This document shows, in pieces, positions 33,314 through 61,227 of a stretch of 64,000 nt of DNA. Source of the DNA: Osedax fenrisi (Eukaryota > Annelida > Polychaeta > Sabellida > Siboglinidae); contig OZ025244.1 of the NCBI GenBank assembly GCA_964019155.1, positions 52,952,661 to 53,016,660 on the forward strand, in the 5' to 3' direction. The position numbers and the translations under genes were made by a program. The notes beneath the pieces are model-generated. The model did no database searches and was not told where the DNA came from. It saw only the letters and a list, made by a program, of their open reading frames with translations. Position 1 is the stretch's first letter. The number at the start of each line of letters is the position of its first letter.

Positions 33314-35607
33314 TACAATCCTCCACATTATACTATTATGCAAAGGTACAATGATATATTGTCATGTATTGACCACCTGGAGAGAGAGCCAATACTGATA
33401 TTACTATAAACTATAAGCAGTACACCTTTCACAGCATCACCTTATCTGTAGTCCATGCCCTAACCCCTGTATACTACTACTGCTTCTGCTGCTAGTGTAG
33501 TAATGATGTATCGATGAAATCATCTATATAGCTAGTAGTGTTGGAAACGGTTTCGAATCGAATATTCGATTCTTTCAAATAATAATTTTTTGAATTTGAC
33601 AGATATTCGAAAATGTCGAATAACTAAATCTAATTATTCTAAAATGTCGAATACCTAAATCTAATTATTTGAAAAACTCGAATATCAAAATCAATTATTC
33701 AAAAATGTCGAATATTTAATTTAACTATTCGAAAAAAACGATAAAAGGTATGCATATATTTTATTATACAATAAAAAAATAATTTAATACTATTTAGTAA
33801 ATAGTATTTGCCCTAGGCTATTTACTTCCATTTTAACTTTTTAACATTGCTCACAAATTGTAAACATAGAATCTGTTTCGAATATAACAATCATTTCTGA
33901 CGAGGTTTACCTCTATGATAAGTATACTTATTATATAATTCATAATTTTTAAAATGAAATTAATGAACTGAAATTATAGTTGGATAAACTGAGAATTGAC
34001 ATGAATGATTGTCCATTAATGTGGTGGTCTGACCACGATAAGGAATTTCCTATTCTTTCCAAGATTTCAAAAAAATATTTAACTGGGCAGTCATCTTCTA
34101 TTCCTGCAGAAAGAATATTTTCTATTGCTTCAAATATTTTAACAAAATACGTTAAAATTATGTCCAGATAAATTAGACTTATTGATATTCGTTAATAAAA
34201 ATTAATGACCCTTTTTAATTATATTACATACTATTATTATATATATTTGTAAAAAATAAATAATTATTATTATTTTTAATTATTAAATATATTTACTATT
34301 TGAAATATTCAAAGTGTATTTATTTACTATTTTAAACCTTTAAAATATATAATTTAAATATTAGAAAACTTTGTATACTTAATTTAATACGTTATTTATA
34401 TATTTAAAATAATAATATTTTAAACCTTCGAAGTGTATTTATTTACTATTTTACACCTTAGAAATGAATAATTTAACTATTAGAAAACTTAAATTTACTT
34501 TGAAACACTTAATTTAATACAAATAATACTATTTTAAACCTTCGATGTGTATCTATTTACTATTCAAAACCTTCAAATGAATGAAAAATCTGAAAATTTC
34601 CAACACTAATAGCTAGAGAGAAATAGAGCGGTAATACGCGATGCCTGGCAGCGTAAGCCAATGCGGAAAGCGGAAATACAAAATCAGACATATTGCGGTG
34701 ACCGAATATTAAAATATAATATTCTTTTGATCATAACTTTTTTATTATTAATGTTATCAAAAAAGTAAAATATGAAACTTATATTACTTTTTATCCTCTT
34801 TCCAACGGTAACCAAATTAGATTGACACTTTCCGCATGTCAGATACCTTGTTTACTACTATAGGTCTCTCTAGCTCTGTGAACACATCTAATACCGCCTA
34901 ATACATATTGATATGTATTATTTATAACTTATAAAGTATAAGTACAGCTAAGTTTACATAGCATAACCTCTATGTATTACAGTGTACACACTAACTGCTC
35001 GTGTAAGCTGCTGATGATGTGGTATCTATTAGCAATCATCATTGAATACGCCTAGCATTTCGTAATATTGTTTTTCATCCTCCTTCACCTCCTCCTATAT
35101 CTATTAAATCTCCTACTCCTCTCTCACATCTCTTATATCTCCTCCAATCACATATCTACCTCCTCCTCCTCCTCCTATATCTATTACGATTCCCAATTTT
35201 CCACCTCCGCTCCCTTCACCCCCATCTCTCACATCTCCACCCGCTCCACCCTCATCTCTTACATCCCTCCCCCCCGTTCAGGTGAGATGCGCCCTAAACA
35301 AGATCTGCATATGGCCTCGGGGCTCCCAGAGTACAGGCTGCAAGCTACAGCGACAACCTCGCTACATCTACAGCGGATGTCACATGGTATCGTATCGCGT
35401 AACATTGCAATACGGGTGCATTCTTTTTTAAATATGATTTTTTTTACAATTTTTGTATTGTAACAGTATATGAAAACTAATATTTTAAATAGACTTAAAC
35501 ATAAATCATGAATCTATGATAAATAAAACTAATAAAATAACACATTTTAAAATACTAATAAGAAAATAAATTATAACAGTATATTTATAATAATAGTATA
35601 ATATAAC

Positions 35608-35638
<31 letters not shown>

Positions 35639-35665
35639 AACACATATAATATATATATATATATA

Positions 35666-35722
<57 letters not shown>

Positions 35723-35723
35723 G

Positions 35724-35792
<69 letters not shown>

Positions 35793-35810
35793 GTTATATA
35801 TATATATGTG

Positions 35811-35857
<47 letters not shown>

Positions 35858-38800
35858 GTTATATTATACTATATATATATATATATTATATTATTTGTAA
35901 CCATGTATTCATTTAAACGTATATAATATATAATTAAACATTAGAAATAAAAACTCAATTAAATATTAAATAACATTAACTTTAGAATCAATTTATTCAG
36001 AATGAGGTTTCTTTATACGATCACATATTAATCATATGATCAATTTTGTTTGGATGCATTTTCTGCTTCAAATTTAAAATATAGTTAGAAAACAATATTA
36101 ATATTTTAAATCAAACATATAGCAGGAAAAAGTGTGTTTTTCTTTTAAAATACCTTAAAAAATGTCTATATATATATATGAAAATGTTATATAAATATAT
36201 ACACTACAAAATATATACTAATAAATATAATGTAACTAAGTAACTAATAATAAAACAATTATAAAAAATAATAAAAATTAAAAAATTTAATCCTTAACAA
36301 AATAGCCATATCGCGTGAATGCCTCGTCCCCCCTTGAAATATAACTGTAAACACATCACTACAACTTAGTATCGTCGCCCTAACAGCATCTCTAACAGAA
36401 TCTCTAACAGAATCACCCCCACCACCAGGGGGACGTAAGCGCGCTGAACGTCGCGCTTGGTCTCATGTTCTCGTTGGACAAAGACGACGACGACGACGAA
36501 ATCGACGTGGATAACTCTACGGAATCCGACCTTCAAAGCGATACCAACAACTATTTTAAGGTCATTGGTAACGGAGTCTATACGCGCGTAGCGAATACAG
36601 CTAACAAGCGTACACTCGATATCTCAGCATTCGAAAGTGTCTGAGATATCGAATCGTTCTCGCGCGCACGTATTAACTACGTAGCCGTTATTGTCTGAGT
36701 TAGTGGGTTTCTTAGATATACGGAGTAAGATATCGAGAGTGATTGCGTTTATTAAATAGATTGCGGCCACGATTAGCGTGGCATCCTCCTGAGTGATAAC
36801 AGTCACTGTTTACATCGTTCAGGTACGGGTAAATAACTTAAAACAAATACATAAACTGCCCTCGTGGCTCAGTTGACTAGGCTTCAGACACACAAGCAGT
36901 AGGACACGAGTTCGAGCCTCGTCCGGACCATTAAAATACGTCTTACAATAATATTTAGAAGTGATCTTATATAATTGTGTATATATAAATGATCGGCTCT
37001 CGTTAAAACCATGGATCTCTTAACATGAGAGCGGCTTCGAAGGGACATTAGAGCCATATATGGTTATAAGTGAAAACTTCATCTAAGTTCTTGGATGGGA
37101 TGAAAGGACTCCACCGAAATAAAAATAACAACGATCATAATGTGAACGATACTTATAGAAATGTAATAATTACAGTTACATAAACAAGCGCGGTGTTTGA
37201 ATTCCTTTACAACCTCACGTTATCTGATACGAGGTATAGCGATTCACTATTGCAGTGTACGCGGTGTGCTTTCACACGAGCAGGGTAGTTTTATCATCGT
37301 TAACATATAGTGCTTTGAATCTCTATATGAATGGAAACATTTTAAATATATTTTACGTTTAGTGTTTACATGGGGTACTAACCTGTCCGACCCTTTTCTA
37401 TACGAATTATTAAACACGCTTTTAAATATGAATATTGCTTACTAAATATGTTAATATGTCAGGGATATATGTAATTATATATAAATATATGTAAATATGC
37501 GACATTGTCGTAATTCGATAGATATTTATGTATTATTTTAATTGCAATACAGATTATTATACTTTGCCGTCATGTATATTGCGTTTATACTCCAGTTTCT
37601 CCCTCAATAGTAGATATATTTAGTTAATCTGCGATAATGATTTCGCGAAGCGAAGCTATATAAATCCCGATCCACTCTACGTAAGTAGAAGTATAGGTAG
37701 AATTTCATAGGTGGCAGTAGTATCACTCATTAATAGAATAATCATTTAGAAATCACTGAATTATAATTAAAAATTTAAATAAACTCTCAATCGATGTTTT
37801 AAATTAAAAGTATATTTCAATCAACGTTTGTTCCTCTCTAAATCAATGTATTGAAATATGTCTTTTATTTAGTTCACAAGTCAAATTACAATTTTAAAAT
37901 GGAATATTGTATCGGAAAGATGTGTAACGAATACTTATTTTTGCTAAAATGTAAAATATAATGTATATCTAGAATTTCAATTTAAAAACGCGTGAGAATA
38001 TTATACCTGTATTTTTTATTTTTGATAACTGATATCACTTGTAAAAAATGTAGGCGGTAGTTTTATTTACGCGCTATCGCCTAAATGACATATCTCTCTT
38101 TCGGATAATCTTTGGTAATATTACCTAGTGGTAATTATTACAAATAATTACCGTTTAAATAATAATATATTTTTTAAATAGCCGATAATAAAATACTTTA
38201 TTGAATAATCAGTAGATACCCGCATTTAAAATTAACATAACAACCACAAGAGTTATACCATACTCGTAAAAGTATGTAAATTTATTATTATGGACATTAT
38301 AATAATAGATATAGCATTACAATTCTATTATTATATACATGGCATTTTCTTAATAATTGAGTACATTTAATATTTTAACTCGCTTACAAGTGATGTTGGC
38401 CCATCCATTAACCTGTGTTCATAATTAGTATTGGTTTTGTATAGGTGATTAATATAAGTATAAAAACATTGCTGCTAATTTAAAATCACCAATTAATTTA
38501 TAAATAGATTATTTAAGTATATTAATAAATAAAAATATATATATTGTTGATTTAAATAAAACACATTCTTTTGATATAAGAGTATATTAGAACGAGAAAC
38601 ATACTTAAAATAATACTTTCATATGTATACGAATAGTTTTATCTGGGTTATATATGATGTTATAATACCTGTTTAGCTGTGACTATTGACGATCATGTTG
38701 GCCCTATATGGATTTATAACCTTACAAATATACATGTAGTTTTATATAGAAATTAATATAACTGATACATTATAAGCATAGATTATAAGCACTATATTAT

Positions 38801-40202
38801 CATGCTGGTATTAGTTAACTATTCAAATGTTATATATTTATTATTGAATATTAAGTATATTATATAAAACTAAGTACATTAATATACCATCTTTTATTTC
38901 GATCGTATTTCACTATATCCTTGTAATACTACTTACTAGGAGTAAATATCAACCTCTAGTTTCATATTTTTAGTATTAATACAGGGTCGGCTGTGTCTAC
39001 AGTCACTAGTAAAGCGGCTCTTTGAATATCTCACATATCTATTTTATATTATTGTGAATAGAAATATTAAAATAAAATTGTTTATAGTATAAACTTTATA
39101 TAAATGTACGTATTTCATAAATTCTAAGCACCGATATCATTATTATTTTCTTATCATATAACATGAATATATTATAACTTATAAATACTAATTATTTGAA
39201 ATATTTAAAGATTAATATATTAGTAGAAATTTCATCTTTTCGAGATCTATATTTTCGATCTTGTCAAGAACTATTTAAAAACTGCGATAAGTATTATATA
39301 TGTATAATATATCGAATAGGGAACAGTGATGGGCAACGATAGTTTTAAGACAATCACTAATTACGAACATTTATCGATGATTTTGTATAGTTTTAAGACG
39401 ATCGTGTGTTAATGATAGATCATTACAGAGCATTACAGACCATTACAGTGATATAGATAGTGCCCATCACCGAGTGAATTACTATTACTATGTATGTATA
39501 TTTAACAAATTATAAAACAATCGCATTTATAAATTTAATAATAGAATATTTTAATTTTATACGGTGAATCATTAAAAGATTTATTTTACGGTTACATATA
39601 GGTGGCATAATTTTGGATTCTATTCAATATTTAAATATAATAAATGTAACCAAATCAATATAAATTATTAAATTTATAAATGTGATTTTTTCATAAATTG
39701 CCATAATTTATTATATTGTATATAATATAACATACTTATTTTTATAAAATTTAATATAATAATTTGGAGTTAATATTAAAAATGTTAGAAATATGAAAAT
39801 CAATCAAAAATAACTAAAACTTTCATATTTGTGTTTTGCACATTTAAATATAGCAATAATATGAAAACCTTAATACTACTTTTATATAGTATAATACTAT
39901 TACTATATAATATATTGGAGTTTTTATACATATAAATGAATAATATCATCTACTTATATAAAATAATAATTAATATTAAATTAGGTAAACAATAATAAAC
40001 ATCAAGATATCATTTATTTCGTAATTCTAACGAATATTAATCCCCCACCCCCCGCTACCTACAGGATATGGAGAGGATGAGTTCCCAGGAACACCAAGCT
40101 GAACTGTACATCGTGGATCAGCCACTGTTCGGCATCGAGGTATCCACTACACCGGCGACGCCCCTTTACGAGAACTCCACGTACACGCCCATATCCGTGT
40201 AG
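25518..40202 (+). CDS. Glycosyltransferase-like protein of an uncharacterised animal family, ten exons
   Basis: Join(25518-25635, 27662-27728, 29118-29242, 29906-30022, 30075-30135, 30789-30931, 32602-32673, 35282-35386, 36429-36560, 40065-40202). All junctions keep frame. From the first in-exon Met (25534) it has 353 residues and ends in TAG at 40202. Motifs in order are SYNIVVYDFGM, IKTFDFSKFPSHV, EFGYIWWTDNGE, KNGVVAW, MTHPKMFSFF, GADHLVIYNTEKVHKHLMKP, GSQSTGC and YSGCHMGDVSALNVALGLMF. From memory these match proteins with a nucleotide-diphospho-sugar-transferase-like fold, probably the DUF1647-type family, usually type II membrane proteins with no known substrate. The family assignment is recall, not a search. 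The N-terminal membrane anchor is not visible, and the first exon has an upstream acceptor, so a 5' exon is probably missing. An acidic run, KDDDDDE, precedes the C-terminus. Confidence 0.8.
25624..25880. repeat. 26-32 bp minisatellite carrying copies of the exon donor
   Basis: About nine units of the form GAGGTTAGACRAGGTCAACC plus a variable tail. It starts in the last bases of the first identified exon, and the real donor (GAG followed by GTCAAC) is itself the first unit. Confidence 0.93.
25929..26332 (+). mobile_element. SINE 3' fragment split by an insertion with a long hairpin
   Basis: The left part (GACATTAGAGCCATATATGG, about 25932-25956) and right part (CCTGGATGGGATGAAAGGAC, about 26287-26330) match the 3' half of the SINE at 36857-37128. 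Between them lie about 330 bp. These contain a hairpin with 24-nt arms at 26154-26177 and 26213-26236 (one mismatch), and the arms extend imperfectly further out. Confidence 0.75.
26351..26430. repeat. Short 29-bp tandem repeat
   Basis: About 2.5 copies of a unit containing AGTGAATCATAGTTAGTATC. Confidence 0.85.
27662..27728 (+). CDS. Glycosyltransferase-like gene, exon 2
   Basis: The acceptor is CGCTACAG and the donor is GTTAGT. It encodes EHNAYLEMLGFTTDVKLYD and ends in phase 1. Confidence 0.8.
29023..29062. repeat. (TA)n microsatellite
   Basis: About 20 TA units preceded by a short CA run, 55 bp upstream of exon 3. Confidence 0.95.
29118..29242 (+). CDS. Glycosyltransferase-like gene, exon 3
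   Basis: The acceptor AACCATAG was chosen because it restores phase, and the donor is GTAGGT. It encodes GDAIRLIASVRRYFHSYNIV and then VYDFGM. The longer open frame at 29071-29283 is another frame and is not the protein. Confidence 0.85.
29264..29876. repeat. 45-bp minisatellite filling intron 3
   Basis: About 13.5 copies of a 45-bp unit containing TACCTCTATCTCTCTAGTG and TTATTAGGGTTACACC occupy nearly the whole 663-bp intron between exons 3 and 4. The units are almost identical, with 46-bp variants at both ends. Each holds a pyrimidine tract plus TAG, which looks like a 3' splice site. The long open frame across it is an artefact of a unit length divisible by three. Confidence 0.97.
29906..30022 (+). 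CDS. Glycosyltransferase-like gene, exon 4
   Basis: The acceptor is CTACATAG and the donor is GTAACC, phase 0 at both ends. It encodes CNKSISCEIKTFDFSKFPSH. The FDFSKFP motif is the most recognisable family signature. Confidence 0.9.
30075..30135 (+). CDS. Glycosyltransferase-like gene, exon 5
   Basis: The acceptor is GTTCATAG. The donor GTTTGT was picked by phase (one base left over). It encodes MALQEFGYIWWTDNGEAFLN. Trp-Thr-Asp occupies the place of the acidic metal- or sugar-binding residue expected in such folds (inference). Confidence 0.8.
30160..30295. repeat. (TA)n tract and possible LINE 3' tail ending in (ATTC)n
   Basis: A TA run at 30160-30193. TGTAAATAAAATTCATTCATTC at about 30265-30290 resembles the 3' end of non-LTR elements that finish in short tandem repeats. 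No coding part is present. Confidence 0.5.
30789..30931 (+). CDS. Glycosyltransferase-like gene, exon 6
   Basis: The acceptor is ACCGCACAG and the donor is GTAAAC. It encodes NISRVASLAKKNGVVAWRSS and then MTHPKMFSFFETTPQIFYFQ. Confidence 0.9.
31262..31311. repeat. (TA)n microsatellite
   Basis: About 25 TA units in intron 6 of the plus-strand gene. Confidence 0.95.
31927..32001 (+). other. Duplicated, degraded copy of the exon 7 splice-acceptor region
   Basis: From TTCAGCTCGTATT to ATGGTTGGAGCGAT this matches the sequence leading into exon 7 (32541-32620), including the first exon bases ATGGTTGGAGCG. The copy has lost about 11 bp around the acceptor (CTTTGCTAGCAC), so it should not splice. 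Confidence 0.85.
32003..32537. mobile_element. hAT-type MITE, family 1, copy 2, with TSD
   Basis: The ends CATAGAGCTAGAGAGAAATA and (inverted) CACAGAGCTAGAGAGAAATA are flanked by the 8-bp duplication GATTCAGC at 31995-32002 and 32538-32545. The body is AT-rich and non-coding. It inserted exactly at the junction of a local tandem duplication. Confidence 0.92.
32602..32673 (+). CDS. Glycosyltransferase-like gene, exon 7
   Basis: The acceptor is TTTGCTAG and the donor is GTTACT. It encodes HMVGADHLVIYNTEKVHKHL followed by MKPW. A duplicated, mutated copy of this acceptor region lies at 31927-32001. Confidence 0.85.
33237..33312. repeat. (CA)n microsatellite
   Basis: CA repeat of about 75 bp with a few CT/TA interruptions, in intron 7. 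Confidence 0.97.
33536..34608 (+). mobile_element. hAT transposon remnant nested in the MITE
   Basis: The 12-bp perfect terminal inverted repeat TAGTGTTGGAAA is flanked by the 8-bp target duplication ATAGCTAG at 33528-33535 and 34609-34616. The subterminal region has repeated AAAATGTCGAATA-type motifs of about 36 bp. It is internally deleted, leaving only the transposase C-terminus. Confidence 0.95.
33980..34190 (+). pseudogene. hAT transposase C-terminal dimerisation domain fragment
   Basis: Encodes PLMWWSDHDKEFPILSKISK and SSSIPAERIFSIASNILTK, the hAT dimerisation signature (P.LWW......P.L......L..P..S...ER.FS.A). A frameshift near 34150 moves the end, LCPDKLDLLIFVNKN, into another frame. 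Confidence 0.9.
35282..35386 (+). CDS. Glycosyltransferase-like gene, exon 8
   Basis: The acceptor CCCGTTCAG follows a strong C/T tract and the donor is GTATCG. It encodes VRCALNKICIWPRGSQSTGC and YIYSGCHM. Confidence 0.85.
35600..35892. repeat. Long compound (TA)n / ACATATAATATA repeat
   Basis: About 290 bp of TA repeats broken by TATATGTGTTATATA modules on both orientations, making it strongly self-complementary. The Ile/Tyr open frame in it is an artefact. Confidence 0.97.
36429..36560 (+). CDS. Glycosyltransferase-like gene, exon 9
   Basis: The acceptor is CACCACCAG. It encodes GDVSALNVALGLMFSLDKDD and an acidic tail. The frame stays open to a TGA at 36643, so intron retention would give an alternative C-terminus. 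The donor GTCATT at 36561 is chosen because it is in phase with the last exon. Confidence 0.75.
36857..37128 (+). mobile_element. tRNA-derived SINE, full-length copy
   Basis: The head resembles a tRNA gene, with an A-box-like TGGCTCAGTTGACTAGG and a B-box-like GAGTTCGAGCCTCG, followed by a unique body. The body ends in CTTGGATGGGATGAAAGGAC and an A-rich tail. A second copy is at 46219-46507 on the minus strand and a 3' fragment at 25929-26332. It lies in the last intron of the plus-strand gene. Confidence 0.9.
37130..40064. other. Last intron of the plus-strand gene: AT-rich, little structure
   Basis: Apart from the small inverted-repeat element at 39324-39472, I see no recognisable feature. 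The block near 38806-38890 resembles 59620-59720 (ACTATTCAAATGTTA followed by AT-rich sequence), suggesting an old dispersed repeat. Confidence 0.6.
39324..39472. mobile_element. Small MITE-like element
   Basis: The ends CAGTGATGGGCA and (inverted) CGGTGATGGGCA are 149 bp apart, with AT-rich filling and repeated CATTACAGA motifs. No convincing target duplication was found. Confidence 0.5.
40065..40202 (+). CDS. Glycosyltransferase-like gene, last exon
   Basis: The acceptor GCTACCTACAG follows a C-rich tract. It encodes DMERMSSQEHQAELYIVDQP and ends ...STYTPISV before TAG. No clear poly(A) signal was seen in the next few hundred bases. Confidence 0.8.
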   Translation, partial: DMERMSSQEHQAELYIVDQPLFGIEVSTTPATPLYENSTYTPISV

Positions 40203-41680
40203 CCCCACCTCGTGGTCTAGACCTAGTGGTAATCGAACCCACCCACCCGCCTGCGCGTGGTAAACCTAATTGCACCCCCCCCCCCGTATACCAGAGTAAG
40301 ACCTAATTGAATCCGCCCCGACAAGTACTCAATACTGTGGGTAGCCGTATCCGGTGGTAATTCTAGTAACCGAACCCCCCCGCCCCCCATGAGTACACCA
40401 CTAATTGGGGTCCCTTAAAGTGGAAAACCTACTAGCATCACCCACCTTCCTCTCTCCCACACCCGTTTACCTAGTTTAAACCTATTGCCACTACCACCCC
40501 ATCCCAGTGTGCCATATTCCTGGCAGCCCCACCTAGCGGTGATAACTAACCCCGCCCCATACCCCTAGTGAATCACAGCGCTCAATACACCTGCATTCAC
40601 GTTCAGTGCCATCTTTAGTAAGAAAACCACGCGTGTATGTCACGGAGCCTCTACTCCACTACACTCGGTTGTATATGTTGTGTGAATATCACTCGTGTTG
40701 CTTCACATTGTTACAGTTATTACTTATATCATCTATACACACACACACACGAACACACAATATTGCGATAATGTACCATCTAACACACACGCACACAGTC
40801 ACACACACACACATACAGTCACGTATATCTTATCACATGTATTATATCACCACGTTTTCGTATCCCCCTCTCCCCTCTAGCACACACGTGTGTGTGTAAC
40901 TAGCATGCGATAAGCACACACCACACACACACCACACACACACTACTACTATACTATTCGTTTCCGTAAGTATTAACTCGTTACCACACTGCGATCATTG
41001 ATCATATTAACACTTAACTAGTATATTTGTATACTATTATTATATATATATATATATATATCGACGTCACTCATATACTATTTATATTGATGTTATGTTC
41101 TGTTATCATATTTACTGTTATATTTTTTATTAAAAATCTACGAGTCAACATTTTCATCGCATTATTGCATAATAATAAACATCGTGAACCGATGCGCAAT
41201 GTTCGAGAGCGAATATATTGCACTGATAGTAAGAGTATAAGATAATAATGGTACATTTGTATGTAGATATCCTGCGTAACAATTCGCGTGACTATGATGA
41301 TAATTAACAAGAAGGTAGGTGTTGAAAACAATAACAATAGATGATGACAGCAGAGCACCTGGGAAATTGAGCGAGCATTTGCGACGTTACATTGAAAGTA
41401 GAGAGAGATTTGAAGTTCCGTTTCCGTTTGTTTCTGTGATAGCGATGGACGAATTATAATTCAATACATATCTTAGAAATATATATTAAGTAAATTATAA
41501 TTTAATAATTATTAATATTTAATTATAAATACTAATTATTATAAAAATATTAATTTATCAAATGTGTACGTATACGCCCGAATTAAATATTTATATTTCT
41601 ATAAATTTAAAAAATTTTAATTTTTTTGAACAAATCATTATTACCACCTCAAAGTTAGATAATTAGGTGCGTCTATTTAA
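40203..41680. other. Tail-to-tail intergenic region
   Basis: 1.48 kb between the stop of the plus-strand gene and the stop of MTHFR. The first 400 bp are C-rich on the plus strand (runs of CCCCCC, CACCC). Next comes a (CA)n at about 40735-40830 and 40910-40945, then AT-rich sequence. The open frames at 40606-40899 and 41027-41358 have no recognisable product. Confidence 0.7.
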
Positions 41681-58392
<16,712 letters not shown>

Positions 58393-58406
58393 TGACTAGA
58401 TGTGGT

Positions 58407-58813
58407 TTAGTAGTAGCAGGTGTTGTAGTAGTAGTAATAGTAGTAGTAGTAGTAGTAGTAGTAGCAGTAGCAGTAGCAGTAGCAGTAGCAGTAGCAGTAG
58501 CAGTAGCAGTAGCAGTAGCAGTATCAGTATCAGTAGCAGTAGCAGTAGCAGTAGCAGTAGCAGTAGCAGTAGCAGTAGCAGTAGCAGTAGCAGTAGCAGT
58601 AGCAGTAGCAGTAGCAGTAGCAGTAGCAGTAGCAGTAGCAGTAGCAGTAGCAGTAGCAGTAGCAGTAGCAGTAGCAGTAGCAGTAGCAGTAGCAGTAGCA
58701 GTAGCAGTAGCAGTAGCAGTAGCAGTAGCAGTAGCAGTAGCAGTAGCAGTAGCAGTAGCAGTAGCAGTAGCAGTAGCAGTAGCAGTAGCAGTAGCAGTAG
58801 CAGTAGCAGTAGC

Positions 58814-58865
<52 letters not shown>

Positions 58866-58866
58866 A

Positions 58867-58937
<71 letters not shown>
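58407..58937. repeat. About 530-bp (AGC/AGT)n repeat next to the MTHFR start
   Basis: AGT triplets on both sides surround a long block of alternating AGT and AGC (about 60 six-base units). On the MTHFR sense strand it reads (CTG CTA)n. It lies immediately upstream of the start codon, so it is in the 5' UTR or promoter. Confidence 0.97.
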
Positions 58938-59004
58938 TGTTACGTGTACACTTAAGATAATTGTATTGATCTCTATGTGAAGTTGTATAAGAAGAGGAAA
59001 ACAT

Positions 59005-61227
59005 GAGGTAATCTAGTTATGACTCATAAGTAATAGTTTTGATGATTAATGAAACGTATTAAATTATACAGCTATGTTTCGTGTTTAGATTGGGCTTTTC
59101 AATACCTCTATAATGGTAACGGGTGGTAGCTTTTCTTAATTTCATATGATTTTTAATTCGATTTATCTCGTAAAACACTTTATATCGATAGAAATACTCA
59201 AACAGAATTTAAAATAGTTTACAATGTGATAAATAAGATACTGAACACGGATAATACGTAATAAAAATAAAAATATTATACATATTTTAACGTCAGCTTG
59301 CACCCTTAACTTATAGTCACTATATATGTGAATAAACTAATAGAGGTAATATTCTGTATACGGAGTATTTGTAGAATGCCATATATAAGAGAACATTGTA
59401 AGGTGAGTTATATCATATTTAATAGGGCAGTAAACGTAGATATAAATATAATAAGATTATAAGAAATTCAATACAGTTTTCTATTATACATTTTAAAATA
59501 CATTATTAAATAAGACATAATTTAAATTATCTGAAATAATATGATTAGAATATAAACTTTATTATAAAGCTATTTAATGTACCCATCTGTTAATATATAA
59601 CAAAATACCATATGTGAAATGGTTTAACTATTCAAATGTTAATTATATTTATTAATATATAATAAATTATAGATATATTCAATATAAACTTAGTTATTAA
59701 AGTTAATGTATACTTTAAAAGTGTGCAAGTAATATATTATATTGTAATTATATAAACTTTAAAATAAAGTGTTACATCTGCATGTTTTATATTCTAACTT
59801 ATACCCGTTAGTTTATTAGTTTACACACCCTACAATTAGTATTATTTAAACATACTTCTAGGTTAAAATTACAAGTAATATATTTATTATAATTATTTTA
59901 TAATATGAAAATATACAAATGTAACACTCTATTTTATAGTTTATATAAAAAAAAATATATATATTACTTGAATAATTTTTCAAGTATAAACTTTATAATA
60001 AAGTGACTTTAAAAGTAACTTTAATAACTAAGTTTATAACTTATAAGTGTTAATAATTAAAAGTAGGGAGTTATTTTTCATATACCAAATCTAATAAACT
60101 ATTTTTACTGTACATCGTAAACTATATCGATATATAAATTAGATATACTACTGATGTTATACTAACGGGACTACTACTCGATGAGTCTCGATTTGCATAT
60201 AAATTTGATTTACCTTCATCACTGGATATATCTATATTTAGACCGCTTACAGGCATTTTTATTCTGGGAATTATATTTATATTTCATTAATTTATTTTAA
60301 TACACAATATATAAATATAATTAAATATATCTTTACGAAAATATGTCAATAAATATATAATGATTAAATGTTATATATACATATTTAATGAATATAAATT
60401 TAAATATTTCAGATTTAATAATTAGTTGTTCTATATTGCCATTAGTTGATTGGTTAAATAAAATATTCAAATATTTAAATTATATCCTAGAAAATATATA
60501 ATAATTTATGAATGTTACGAACTTTGTAATTTTTAACTTATAATTATTTATTTAAATTATCATAAATATTTCTTGTTATAATGATTAATTATATAATAAT
60601 TACTCAACAAATAATTAATCAATAAGACACTGAATAGAACTTCATTTTGCTTTTATAACTCATATTGTCCAATGAAAATCAAGTATTAGTATATTATGAA
60701 CTGATTACTACTTATGCCATCTATAGTTTTAATTTTCCTTCAATTTAAATATCGTCATTATTTACAATTAATTATAATCCGATAATTATGTCTGAAGAAA
60801 CAAATCCAGCTGAAAGGCACAATGATGAAGATGCAACACAATTAATATTTCCGAAGGGTTATATATTATATATAATTTATATAATTACCATTATATATAA
60901 AATAAATATATCAAGTAGGCTTTTAAATAGATTTATATAACTATTATAATAATACAATTATGTAACAATACAATTTCAAATAGAATTTGAAATTGCATTT
61001 CAAATTCTATTTAAAATTGTGATTAAACTTTAATTTTATTTAAAGCCAACTAAATTCACTAATGCATATATATCTACTATATGGGGCGCTATTCGATAGG
61101 AGATAATGAAATTATTATATTACAAATATTTGCTTTATTAATCTTATTTTATATAAACTTTAAGTTTAACTTATTCAATAATAATTATTTTAATTATAAT
61201 AATTATTTAATATAATATAATTATAAT
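59005..61227. other. AT-rich DNA upstream of MTHFR
   Basis: Contains inverted copies of TAAACTTAGTTATTAAAGTT at about 59686 and 60010, a possible old MITE, and a palindrome near 60975-61015 (ATTTCAAATTCTATTT type). No gene is seen. Confidence 0.55.

Larger units (their letters stand above)
33525..34880. mobile_element. hAT-type MITE, family 1, copy 3, inverted and split by another hAT
   Basis: The right part, 34609-34880, matches copies 1 and 2 (TAGAGAGAAATAGAGCGGTAA, GCCTGGCAGCGTAAGCC, TATTACTTTTTATCCTCTTT, right end CTCTCTAGCTCTGTG). The left tip, TATAGCTAG, lies before 33536. Flanks AAATCATC and AACACATC are compatible with a decayed 8-bp duplication. Confidence 0.8.

Noticed and set aside
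33580..33745. Regulatory cluster of AATGTCGAATA motifs
   Set aside because: These are subterminal repeats of the hAT element at 33536-34608, likely transposase sites rather than host regulation.
35068..35463. 131-codon plus-strand frame across exon 8
   Set aside because: It reads a CTC-rich polypyrimidine tract and then exon 8 in the wrong frame.
36857..36932. Functional tRNA gene
   Set aside because: A and B boxes are present, but the cloverleaf is imperfect and the same body follows in another copy, so it is the head of a SINE.
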